A stretch of 15,335 nt of DNA, from NCBI GenBank assembly GCA_046259385.1, contig JBJYWI010000209.1, positions 1 through 15,335 of the forward strand, in the 5' to 3' direction. Each line of letters starts with the position of its first letter. Positions within the stretch are counted from its first letter, which is position 1. The notes under the pieces are model-generated. The model searched no databases, was not told where the DNA came from, and worked only from the letters and a program-made list of their open reading frames with translations. Shown piece after piece: positions 1-8,328 of this stretch. The position numbers and the translations under genes were made by a program. This DNA is from CAVWDI01 sp046259385. GTDB taxonomy: Bacteria; Chloroflexota; Anaerolineae; Anaerolineales; UBA4823.

Positions 1-537
1 TAAAATTCTTAAATGCAAAACCCGTGCTAATGATGGTATCTCACCACCTCTTATTATCTCAAGAATCATTTTTTCAACGGTTTCAATCTTACCTTCGTTA
101 AAAGCGGAATATACACTTGCCAATTGAGTTGCCCAAGGAAAAATCGTCTCATCAGGATATGTTTCCAAACCCAATGAAAACATGCTGCTTCTCAATAAGA
201 ATTTCAATTGCTGAATTTCAGAATTTTCTGGGACTGACTCACCAGTTTTCCTGATTGCAGTTTGATCAATGATTTCAACCAAATCGAGTAGCATTCGAAC
301 AGCTAAATTATATTCAGGGTCGATCTTTAATATACCGCGCAGAACTTTGTAGGCGTGACCATACCTGCCTTCTTTGATCAATAATTGTGCGAACAATAAA
401 CCAGCCTGTAAGTCTCCGGGATAATTACCAAGCCAGTGGATGATCATATCCCTTCCAAATGGGATTTCACCCACTGAAAGAGAGGCACTTACAAGAGCAA
501 AATATCGTTCACGTTGATAAATGTAATTGTTTTCCAT
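1..537 (-). CDS. TPR-like hypothetical protein, N-terminal 179 residues, cut by the left edge
   Basis: An open frame begins with ATG at 537 and runs without a stop through base 1, giving the first 179 residues of a protein whose end lies outside the window. It starts 10 bases after the stop of the giant TPR gene upstream, so it is very probably the next gene of the same operon and translationally coupled; its own Shine-Dalgarno is poor. Residues about 40-80 look like one tetratricopeptide unit (a helix pair with the pattern AGLLFAQLLIKEGRYGHAYK followed by a VLRGILKIDPEY helix end). No signal peptide or membrane segment is visible at the N terminus. Such helical repeats normally mediate protein-protein contacts. 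The specific function is unknown, and a catalytic or DNA-binding domain could still lie in the missing part. Confidence 0.8.
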   Translation of the reverse strand, partial: MENNYIYQRERYFALVSASLSVGEIPFGRDMIIHWLGNYPGDLQAGLLFAQLLIKEGRYGHAYKVLRGILKIDPEYNLAVRMLLDLVEIIDQTAIRKTGESVPENSEIQQLKFLLRSSMFSLGLETYPDETIFPWATQLASVYSAFNEGKIETVEKMILEIIRGGEIPSLARVLHLRIL

Positions 538-547
538 TGGCAAGTCT

Positions 548-3500
548 TTAATTTGTCGGCGCTGAGATATGGCTGTGGGTCAATTTTTGGCTATGCACCA
601 AATCCAGAGCCGTAACAGCGTTTAGCAATCGATTTACTTGTGCATTGTCTGGTTCTAATTTTGAAGCTTTTCGCAGAACACTCTCTGCCTGGGAGTAGTC
701 CTTTTGATCCTTCAACAGAAGACCCGCTAGGTAGTATGGATAGTAATTATCTGGAGCAAGATCAATAGATTTCCTGTATAAGTTCAAGGCTTCTTTGTAC
801 TGACGACGTTCGTGAAAAACCTGTCCCAGCTCAAGATAGGAGTTAATATTCTTTGGATCCAATTGTTCTGAGGCTTTCAGGTGATGTACAGCTTGATCGA
901 GCTGTCCTTCTTGATGGTATTTATGCCCGATTAGATAATGAAGACTTGCTTTCTCAATTTGAGACAATTCATTATTCCCAATCTTCAACGCCTTTATAGC
1001 AATTTCTACTGATTGTTCGTTTTTGCCAGCATTGTTCAAAATTTCAGCGGCGGTTAACATTACATGGGGGTTTTCCGGATTTGTTCTATATATCTCTTTT
1101 AACTTGTGGAGAGCTGCATCAAAACCTTTGAGGTTTGCCAGCAATCGAATGTATTCTAATTGGACAAGTAGTGGTTCTTTAACATGGGCTACCGCGGTTT
1201 TCAAAAGATCTAAGGACTCCTGTGATCGGCCAAGAAGAACTAAAGCTCTAGAGAGCATCAATATCGCTTGTTCATGATTTGGAAACTGTTCCAATAACTC
1301 TTGCGCAATCTGGTAGGCGCCTTTTGGATTATTTCTTTGTAAATTAATCTCTCCTCGCAAGAGAAGCGGTTTTAAACCGTCAACAGAATTTTCGATTGAT
1401 TTTGCTGCGCTTGCAGCAGCACCGTCTAAGTTTCCGCTTTGTAATTGGATTTCTGCCAATGAAAACCAAATTTCCCCGTTTTCAGGTTCTTTATTCAATG
1501 CTTGTTTTAAATATTTCTCTGCAGAAGAATATTCACCCAACCGTGAATATATATCTCCTAGCTTCTCATAACGCGATATTTCATTCGGTTCGATTTCTAT
1601 CGCATGTTTTAGCAGAGATGCAGCTTTTTCCAAATCTGGGAATCCATTTCCCACTTCATCGATCTGGAATATGGTCGAAGCGAATTCGCACCATGAAGGT
1701 TCATCCGGGCAAAACTCCAAGGCACCAAGGATTGCTTCAACCGCTGTTGTATATTCGCGAACTTTCAAGGCAAGTTTTGCTATCAGATATTTGATCATTG
1801 GTAACCGGACAGGAAGATTTGGAGCTCCGTTGATAAATAAATCCTCCGATTTCAACAAGTAATCGAGAGCTGTCAACGGATCCTGCTCTGAAAACAGCAA
1901 CCCTAAAATGAATAGTATCTTGGCGTTGTCAATTGTGTCTCCAAATTTTGTTCTTAATTCCTGGAATAGCTGGTCCCTTGCTTGGACAGTCCACTGATCC
2001 GTGAATTGACAGAGCGCAAGTAAGTAAACAAAAAGATCTTCAGAAGAAAATGAGCGGGCAAACAATATTTCATTATATTGGTTTAACAAATCCAGCGACG
2101 GTTGGAAGGCAAGCTTACCTCGACATTTCAGTAGCAAAATAGATTGGCAACAATCTTTCTGTTCAAGGGGTAGTTCATCTGATTCCTGAGGGTTACTCAT
2201 TCCCTCATAAAACCCTTCTAGTGAAGAAATTATATTTTCAAATTGTGATGATGCGTTCTCATCAAGGGCAGATTCGCCAGGGGTATTGGGCTTTATATCC
2301 AAATATTGTTTCAATCTTTGCTCTTCCGCCTGTCCCACGATTGATTTTGCCAGCAGTATATGTGAAAGGGGATCGTGTTTAAATTCCTTTATTGCATTTG
2401 TAAACTGCTCAATCGCGGCATCCCAATTATTGAGTTCCAACAAGGCTGTCCCAAATGAACGGTGAATAAAAGAATTAGAAAGAACACCAACCCCGGGTAT
2501 CAAAGCTTCATAATCAATCTGGTGTTTCTGAATTTCTATTCTCTCCATTTCCAAAAAATTCTGGGCATCGTAAATATCTTTGCGAGCTTTTATCCTTGCA
2601 CTCAGAATTTTTACCAGCGAGTGCTCAGGTTGAATATTTCGTGCTGCCTCAATTGACCTTTTCGCATCTTCGGGGTTTTCATTAACCATTGCAAGCTCTG
2701 TTCTGATACAGGCTTCCATAAACTTGAGATCTGAATCTTCTGATTCCGGTTGGCATAAGTTCAGGTATTCATAGGCTCGATCAGTCAACAAAATTGATCG
2801 CGTAATTTCAGCCGCTAATATTGCAATCCTATTCTTCCGGCTGATATCCAATTCTTCGTCAGCGATATTAAGGGCTGAATCGCAATAATCAAGAGCTTTG
2901 TTATATTTTCCAGCACTGAAAAATAGTTCAGCAGCATATTGATTTAACCTAATGTCCTCCGGAAACTTGTTAATTCCTTCTTGAATTAACAATTCAGCTG
3001 CTTCATATTTACCTGCACCACGCAGAATAATTATTGACTTCCGGTAGATATCCACATTTTCAGGATCAAATTTAACAGCCTGTTCTAAAGTCTGAACAGC
3101 ATTCACCTTATCCCCGTTTTCCATATGGCAACTTGAAAGCTCATAGTACAATTTTGAGACCAATTCCTCTCGAATATGGGTTTGCTCGGGTTCAATGCTG
3201 AGTAAATGATCGATTGTTATCTGCAGAAGTTTTATCGCGTATTCAGCGGTATTTCCATTCCGCAATTCGGATGCAACCTCCAGAATCAATTCTGCATCAA
3301 CCTCCGCTTCTCCAAATCCAGAGATGGTTAGAGCGTCAATTGTTTCAAATGCTTTTTGTTGATTGCCCCCTACCAGTTCTAATTGAATTAATCGTAACAA
3401 TAAATTTGATTGCTTGGAATTCTCAAGAATCGACTTCTCAATTACCTGGATGCATTCCGAAAGCATCTTCGGATCGTAGTTCTCTTTTTGATTGATGATC

Positions 3501-6334
3501 TTCATAACTAAACTTGAAAACCAATCCAAAGTCGGGTTGTCTGATGAATTTAACTTCACAGCAGTCATTGCAGCAGAGTAAGATTCTGGCAACAAACCCG
3601 TTTCAAGATATGCTTCTGCCAATAATCGATAGATATTGACGTCGCCTTTTTGAATTTTTTCTGCCTCATGCAAAGAAGCTAAAGCCAACTCTGGTTCATT
3701 AATTAATAAAGCGATTCTCCCAAGTCCGGTGGATAACCGGGCTTTCCAAATTGAATTTTCAGCCAATGGGGTATCCAGGGCGTACCTGAATGCTTCCTTT
3801 GCTCTCTCAATATCCCCGGAAAGCGCCAAGGCTTCAGCAAAAATAGCCTGCGCTTCCGCTTGTTTATGGTGATCTATCTCTCCAGATTCTGCTGCGTTTT
3901 TGTTAGATTTTTCTGGTGACAAAAAGAATGTCTTTTCTAAAAGTTCAACTGCTTTTTCAGCGTTTGACTGGGAAGGCTGTGCCATCAACAGAGCTCTAGC
4001 CAAATCTAAGTTTGCCTGTGTATCTAAACTTCCATACCGGCTGGCAAATCCGAGGACCTGAATTACTTTTTCGAAATCATTAATTTCAATCAAATTATGG
4101 GCATAACATTTTGCAATCAGAAAGATCTTTTCTTTTATTCCCTGACCTGATTCAATGAGGTTGCTAACTTCCAATTTCTCGGAATTGAGAGCATATTCAT
4201 ATGCCCTTTTGAACGCGCTCATTGCATCGTCTTTATAGCCAAGTTTTGATAATGTGTCTCCTAAGAAATATGAGATTTCAAACGAAAGTCCTGGATTTTT
4301 CAGGAAGTTTTGTTCATGAATAAATAGACTCTCCTGTTGATTCAAGTCTGCGCTTGACGAATTGTCGGGCAAAAATGCAATAGCTTGATTGAAAAATTCA
4401 AGCGCTCTGGAAGGAAGATTCCTTGCCAAATAAGCTTTTCCCAAAGCAAATTGAATTTCCGGATCTTCTGGTACTGCATGCACAGCTTCATTCAAAGTAT
4501 CAACAAACCTGCTTTCATCACCCACTCCTTTATATGCATCTGCTAGAGTCAGCCAAGTTTTTGTTGATTCCGGCTTGTATTGAACAGCCTTATTCAGATT
4601 TTCTATCGCACTGCTATAATCATTCATCGCCAGATCAGCTTTTCCCATTAAATAATAAGCTTTCCCATCCATGGAATTCAATTTTAGAGCCAGTTTGCAG
4701 AAGTTTAATGTCTGTTCTGGTTGGTCTGCATTTAGTGCTAAATCTGCGATTTCATGATAATCCTCAGCCACAGAAGATCCCTTTAATTCTGCGAGTGAAA
4801 TCCTCTCATGCAATGCTGATTCCCAATATTTAAGAAAAGATAAGTTTTCAATAATTCTCTTCCTGATCTCCGTATTGAATTCAAATTGATTCTCGCTGTT
4901 TAGATTAATTCCATGAAATGCGAGCGCCAAGTAAGATGTTTGCAACGATTCATCAATTTCACCAATATGTTGTTTTATATATGCTAAAAGGGATAAAAGA
5001 TCCGGGTGATGATTGAATCTCGATAACCCAAATTCAATCACTTCGATCGCTTCATGATAATAATCATTCGCTATCAATATTTCTGCAAGAGAAAAAAATT
5101 CTTCTCCATAAAAATAATTGCTTGAAGCAATTTTTGTATACGCATTTAAGGCATATTCTTCTGCACTTGAAAAATCCCCTTGCTTGAACGCAATCTTTGC
5201 AACTGCAAGAAATAACAATGGATCCAATGGCTTCTCATGATCGGTTAGACTAGTTTCAAGATAAGCACGAGCGTCCTTCAGGCGCCCGGATTCAACCAGG
5301 GTATCCGATAGACCAACAATGTAACTGGGGTTATCTGGGTCATTTTGTACTGCAATTTTCCAGATTCTTAACCTTTGCTCAGTGCTATTCCTAAGGTCAT
5401 TTTCCCGGGATATTGCTAGGGCAAGTTTTTCCTGCAGACCCGCGTTAATTTTTTTAGCAATCTCGATTGAATCCGACAATTCCGGATGTTCCCCTTTAGG
5501 ATCTTCAGAAAATCCTCGAAGTGTAGCATAACGTAATAATCTTGTTAATTTCGAAATTTGATGCTCAATAAAACACCTATCACTATTCTCTGAAGAAATG
5601 GAAACTTCATGACCGGAATTTGTATAACTTTCAAATTGAACTTGTTTGATAATCTCATTTGCTAGAGCTTTTGTTAATGCAGGTCTTTTATTCTCCAATT
5701 GATAGAGAAAATCCAAAATAAATTCAAGCTCCTCACCAGCAATTAGGGTTTTGTATATTTCAAATTGTGCCTCCTGCGGTAAAGGAGAACAAAGAATTGC
5801 GTGAGCAATCAGATTTGAAAATAAATATTTCGGTTTAGTGGAAACTAATACTTCGATTAACTCCTGACTATCTGGAATCATTCCATATAAACATGCAATA
5901 ACCGTTTGAGAATGCCCCAATTTTCCATCATACTCTTCAATAAAACCATCCCAGGACCCTGTAATACGAAGTCTTTCCCTTAGAGATAGGGCGACCAATC
6001 CTGCATCTTTAATTGAAGTGAGCGTTTCTGGGTTTTGGTACCACTTTGTATAAGCAACCTTTATATTTTGCCGCAGATTGCTAGGCAGAGGCAACAAAGG
6101 TAGATTTTTAATCTCGCCTAATTGAACCGGATTGCCCAGCGCAAAAAGAGATAGCGAGGCTGGTGTCCAATCTTCCGGGACTGCACGCAATGAATCAATT
6201 GCTTCTTGCCCCAGGCTTGTTTGTGTCAATTCATTGAATATAACAGGATCCTGCTGTAATGCAGCAATCATCCAATGCCAATTTCTGATTGGAAAGTATT
6301 CTCTGCTTTTTATTAAAAAGCCAGTATGCTTCAT
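548..6334 (-). CDS. Giant tetratricopeptide-repeat protein (1928 aa)
   Basis: The protein is almost entirely TPR. Residues 1 to about 320 form a non-TPR, probably helical region that I do not recognise. From about 320 to the end, helix pairs with the W/Y-LG-Y-A-P pattern follow one another, perhaps 40 units, with a less regular stretch roughly two thirds of the way along. The last three units are very canonical, for example YLELGQVFHERRQYKEALNL. No signal peptide, transmembrane helix or enzymatic motif is seen, so a cytoplasmic scaffold is likely. I chose ATG 6334 because it overlaps the stop of the upstream membrane-protein gene as ATGA and has AGGA just before it. An ATG at 6370 would add 12 residues but has no ribosome-binding site. 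The arrangement suggests co-translation with, and possibly binding to, the small membrane protein. Function is otherwise unknown. Confidence 0.9.
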   Translation of the reverse strand: MKHTGFLIKSREYFPIRNWHWMIAALQQDPVIFNELTQTSLGQEAIDSLRAVPEDWTPASLSLFALGNPVQLGEIKNLPLLPLPSNLRQNIKVAYTKWYQNPETLTSIKDAGLVALSLRERLRITGSWDGFIEEYDGKLGHSQTVIACLYGMIPDSQELIEVLVSTKPKYLFSNLIAHAILCSPLPQEAQFEIYKTLIAGEELEFILDFLYQLENKRPALTKALANEIIKQVQFESYTNSGHEVSISSENSDRCFIEHQISKLTRLLRYATLRGFSEDPKGEHPELSDSIEIAKKINAGLQEKLALAISRENDLRNSTEQRLRIWKIAVQNDPDNPSYIVGLSDTLVESGRLKDARAYLETSLTDHEKPLDPLLFLAVAKIAFKQGDFSSAEEYALNAYTKIASSNYFYGEEFFSLAEILIANDYYHEAIEVIEFGLSRFNHHPDLLSLLAYIKQHIGEIDESLQTSYLALAFHGINLNSENQFEFNTEIRKRIIENLSFLKYWESALHERISLAELKGSSVAEDYHEIADLALNADQPEQTLNFCKLALKLNSMDGKAYYLMGKADLAMNDYSSAIENLNKAVQYKPESTKTWLTLADAYKGVGDESRFVDTLNEAVHAVPEDPEIQFALGKAYLARNLPSRALEFFNQAIAFLPDNSSSADLNQQESLFIHEQNFLKNPGLSFEISYFLGDTLSKLGYKDDAMSAFKRAYEYALNSEKLEVSNLIESGQGIKEKIFLIAKCYAHNLIEINDFEKVIQVLGFASRYGSLDTQANLDLARALLMAQPSQSNAEKAVELLEKTFFLSPEKSNKNAAESGEIDHHKQAEAQAIFAEALALSGDIERAKEAFRYALDTPLAENSIWKARLSTGLGRIALLINEPELALASLHEAEKIQKGDVNIYRLLAEAYLETGLLPESYSAAMTAVKLNSSDNPTLDWFSSLVMKIINQKENYDPKMLSECIQVIEKSILENSKQSNLLLRLIQLELVGGNQQKAFETIDALTISGFGEAEVDAELILEVASELRNGNTAEYAIKLLQITIDHLLSIEPEQTHIREELVSKLYYELSSCHMENGDKVNAVQTLEQAVKFDPENVDIYRKSIIILRGAGKYEAAELLIQEGINKFPEDIRLNQYAAELFFSAGKYNKALDYCDSALNIADEELDISRKNRIAILAAEITRSILLTDRAYEYLNLCQPESEDSDLKFMEACIRTELAMVNENPEDAKRSIEAARNIQPEHSLVKILSARIKARKDIYDAQNFLEMERIEIQKHQIDYEALIPGVGVLSNSFIHRSFGTALLELNNWDAAIEQFTNAIKEFKHDPLSHILLAKSIVGQAEEQRLKQYLDIKPNTPGESALDENASSQFENIISSLEGFYEGMSNPQESDELPLEQKDCCQSILLLKCRGKLAFQPSLDLLNQYNEILFARSFSSEDLFVYLLALCQFTDQWTVQARDQLFQELRTKFGDTIDNAKILFILGLLFSEQDPLTALDYLLKSEDLFINGAPNLPVRLPMIKYLIAKLALKVREYTTAVEAILGALEFCPDEPSWCEFASTIFQIDEVGNGFPDLEKAASLLKHAIEIEPNEISRYEKLGDIYSRLGEYSSAEKYLKQALNKEPENGEIWFSLAEIQLQSGNLDGAAASAAKSIENSVDGLKPLLLRGEINLQRNNPKGAYQIAQELLEQFPNHEQAILMLSRALVLLGRSQESLDLLKTAVAHVKEPLLVQLEYIRLLANLKGFDAALHKLKEIYRTNPENPHVMLTAAEILNNAGKNEQSVEIAIKALKIGNNELSQIEKASLHYLIGHKYHQEGQLDQAVHHLKASEQLDPKNINSYLELGQVFHERRQYKEALNLYRKSIDLAPDNYYPYYLAGLLLKDQKDYSQAESVLRKASKLEPDNAQVNRLLNAVTALDLVHSQKLTHSHISAPTN

Positions 6335-6666
6335 AGTCCTGAGCGCAGGATTTGTATTGCAAGCCAGCATGCGGCAGCCATTAATAAAATCCCTAGTAGC
6401 GAAAGAAAAACACCAACACCTTTGGATGTTCTGACAAGGTCATTTGTGGCTTCCAACAAATTGGTAGCATTTCCAACTAAACCTGCCACATCCTCTGCTA
6501 TCCCTTTCTGCGCTAAATTTGCGGTTTGAACTGCGAGGGTTTTAATATCTTTGTTTCCTGTACGAAACGAGAGTATCAGAACACCTGCCAAGAAGGTAAT
6601 TACCCCAAGTGCAAAAATCGCAATCACAATCAGCAATAATAATGAGAGAGGAGTTAACATTTGCAT
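6331..6666 (-). CDS. Small two-helix membrane protein (111 aa)
   Basis: Residues about 7-33 and 86-107 are long hydrophobic stretches, each likely to span the membrane. The roughly 50-residue segment between them is polar with regularly spaced Ala/Leu/Val (KTLAVQTANLAQKG, NLLEATNDLV), which looks like an amphipathic or coiled helix. Its stop overlaps the start of the giant TPR gene as ATGA, so the two are translationally coupled and the products may form a complex at the membrane. I chose ATG 6666 because GGAG sits 6 bases upstream. ATG 6678 is in frame, four residues earlier, and lacks a ribosome-binding site; the GGAG lies inside that extension. I do not recognise a family. The layout resembles small membrane anchors of cytoplasmic scaffolds, but that is inference. 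Confidence 0.8.
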   Translation of the reverse strand: MQMLTPLSLLLLIVIAIFALGVITFLAGVLILSFRTGNKDIKTLAVQTANLAQKGIAEDVAGLVGNATNLLEATNDLVRTSKGVGVFLSLLGILLMAAACWLAIQILRSGL

Positions 6667-6676
6667 AACTGGCTCC
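6664..6676 (-). promoter_or_regulatory. Ribosome-binding site that decides the start of the membrane-protein gene
   Basis: On the minus strand, GGAG (6676-6673) is followed by six bases and ATG (6666-6664). The alternative ATG at 6678 has no purine-rich sequence ahead of it, so the downstream start is preferred. Confidence 0.55.
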
Positions 6677-6777
6677 ATTTGAATAAACAGGGTTTATCCG
6701 TTTCCTTATAGTCCTTTGTTATTGGATAAATTAAATACATTAATTTCCACAAAATAATCAGGTGACCTATCAATAGT

Positions 6778-6798
6778 AAAAATAGCCGTTCTTAACGG
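6778..6798 (-). terminator. Weak intrinsic terminator after the 80-residue gene
   Basis: Read on the minus strand, CCGTT, a three-base AAG loop and AACGG form a five-pair stem (6798-6786) that overlaps the TAA stop of the 80-residue gene. It is followed by CTATTTTT. The stem is short, so it may only reduce read-through between the ftsZ part and the TPR part of the cluster. Confidence 0.4.
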
Positions 6799-7034
6799 GA
6801 AGTTGAAATCTTGATAATATTTCCCGTCTCACCGGCTACAACTCGAACAATCCGTGTTAATGATTTTTCCCCGGAGATTTCAATCTTTCCGGAATAGATT
6901 AGCAGATAGGTTTTTGAAGAACTGTTATTATGGTCAGGCTTATTCTGCAACCGAATAGTTGGTTCCTTGCCATTTAACTCAGGAAACCGGCTATATACTT
7001 TTGAATTAATATTTTTTTTTATCTCTTGATCCAT
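6792..7034 (-). CDS. Hypothetical protein downstream of ftsZ (80 aa)
   Basis: This short frame starts at ATG 7034, preceded by CAGGTTCA (AGGT a few bases from the start), and begins 40 bases after the ftsZ stop, on the same strand. That position makes it a likely member of the ftsZ transcript. The product is small, basic and soluble, with no membrane segment. After a charged N-terminal half (residues 1-40, rich in Lys, Asn and Ser), residues 42-80 alternate hydrophobic and charged residues as in beta strands (TYLLIYSGKIEI, LTRIVRVVAGETGNIIKI). I do not recognise the family. A small partner of FtsZ is possible but rests only on position. Coding status is supported by the ribosome-binding site, spacing and protein-like composition. 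Confidence 0.7.
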   Translation of the reverse strand: MDQEIKKNINSKVYSRFPELNGKEPTIRLQNKPDHNNSSSKTYLLIYSGKIEISGEKSLTRIVRVVAGETGNIIKISTSR

Positions 7035-7074
7035 TGAACCTGCCCATAAAACGAAAATTCCAAATTGCAGTTCT

Positions 7075-8277
7075 CTAAGTCGCCTTGAAATTTCCTGATC
7101 GACGTCTTAAGAATGCGGGAATATCAAGATTTGTTGAAACAGGTACTGATGGAAATTCTTTCCAAGGTGGTTTTGCGGGTTCTCTCTGGTAGTCTACCTT
7201 TTCGATTACCGGTGAAGATTCAATTGGTGGTTCAATCTTAGACGGTTGAACTGGTTCATTCTTGGAATATTTAGATACAGTTTCCTCTAAGGTTGGCGCG
7301 CCTAGTCCTGTTATTACTAAGATCACTTGAATGCGATCCCTCATTTCGGTATTATTAATTACACCCATTACAATTTCAGTCTGCAAGCCAGTTTGAGATT
7401 GAAGCTGGGTCAAGGCATCCTGGACTTCAAATAATGTGAGATCTTCGCCACCGGTAAAATTAACAATAATTCCTGAAGCGTTGCTCAAGGAGACTGATTC
7501 AAGCAGTGGATGATTCAATGCCTGTTCAATTGCTTCAAAAGCTTTTCCGTCACCCTCACCATGTCCAATCGCCATCAGTGCTCCACCACCAGACTGAATC
7601 AAACGACGAATGTGCGCAAAATCTACATTTATTAAACCTGGTTCTGTTATCAGTTCAGATATTCCCTGAACCGACTGACGAAGCACGTCATCCGCCAGCT
7701 GAAAAGCGACATCTATCGGGAGGTCTTTTGGTGTGACATACAATAGCCTATCATTTGGAATACTAATTAATGTGTGGGTATGATCTCGGAGACTTAATAG
7801 CCCTTCTTTAGCATTTACCTGTCTCTTCCCGACTTCAAAGGAGAATGGTGTGGTGACGATGGCAATTGTTACTGCACCTATTTTTTTTGCAATTTCCGCT
7901 GCAACTGCTATTGAACCAGTTCCCGTTCCACCGCCCATGCCTGCAGTGAGAAAAACCATATCTGCGCCGGAAAGAGCTTTTTCGAGGTCAGCCCTGCTCT
8001 CTTCAGCCGCATTCCTTCCAATCTGAGGGTCTCCACCTGCTCCTAGTCCCCTTGTCGTTCCAGGCCCCAGTTGGATCTTAATATCCGCAGGGTTATTGGA
8101 TAAAGCCTGATGGTCCGTATTGGCTGCTATGAATTGAATCCCTCTCATTCCGAGGGTAATCATCCTTTCAACAGCATTACACCCACCACCACCCAAGCCG
8201 ATCACTTTCAATACAGGCAGAGTGAAATCTGGGTCAAATAGCGGATGTTGAATTCTTTCTTCTTGAAATTGGTTCAT
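7075..8277 (-). CDS. ftsZ: Cell division protein FtsZ (400 aa)
   Basis: FtsZ is the tubulin-like GTPase that polymerises at mid-cell into the division ring. The protein matches the family end to end: the early glycine loop IGLGGGGCNAVERM (residues 26-39), NTDHQAL (53-59), the tubulin signature GGGTGTG (115-121), IPNDRLL (173-179), and a C-terminal tail with LDIPAFLRRR (384-393), the peptide that binds FtsA, ZipA or other tethers. A variable linker of about 50 residues separates the core from this tail. One thing is odd: the T7 loop reads NVDFAH (217-222), whereas the usual sequence is NVDFAD, so the second catalytic aspartate (E. coli D212) is His. The start ATG 8277 has only a weak ribosome-binding site. 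No ftsA or mur genes lie alongside, so this is not the usual division and cell-wall cluster. Confidence 0.97.
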   Translation of the reverse strand: MNQFQEERIQHPLFDPDFTLPVLKVIGLGGGGCNAVERMITLGMRGIQFIAANTDHQALSNNPADIKIQLGPGTTRGLGAGGDPQIGRNAAEESRADLEKALSGADMVFLTAGMGGGTGTGSIAVAAEIAKKIGAVTIAIVTTPFSFEVGKRQVNAKEGLLSLRDHTHTLISIPNDRLLYVTPKDLPIDVAFQLADDVLRQSVQGISELITEPGLINVDFAHIRRLIQSGGGALMAIGHGEGDGKAFEAIEQALNHPLLESVSLSNASGIIVNFTGGEDLTLFEVQDALTQLQSQTGLQTEIVMGVINNTEMRDRIQVILVITGLGAPTLEETVSKYSKNEPVQPSKIEPPIESSPVIEKVDYQREPAKPPWKEFPSVPVSTNLDIPAFLRRRSGNFKAT

Positions 8278-8328
8278 GAGTTCTATATCATCCCATTCTC
8301 ATTATGATAAAAACATAGAGGTTTTTTG

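Noticed and set aside
1396..1794. 132-codon plus-strand frame, and similar plus-strand frames inside the TPR, ftsZ and aspS genes
   Set aside because: They are antisense shadows of well-supported genes, lack ribosome-binding sites and show no domain pattern.
548..6334. The giant TPR gene as a fusion or a sequencing artefact joining several genes
   Set aside because: The frame is continuous, the repeats are divergent from each other, and codon use is even; very long TPR proteins are known in bacteria.
6679..6791. A separate promoter for the TPR genes
   Set aside because: TATAAG and several AT-rich hexamers occur, but none has a credible -35 or extended -10, so no promoter is called although one is plausible.
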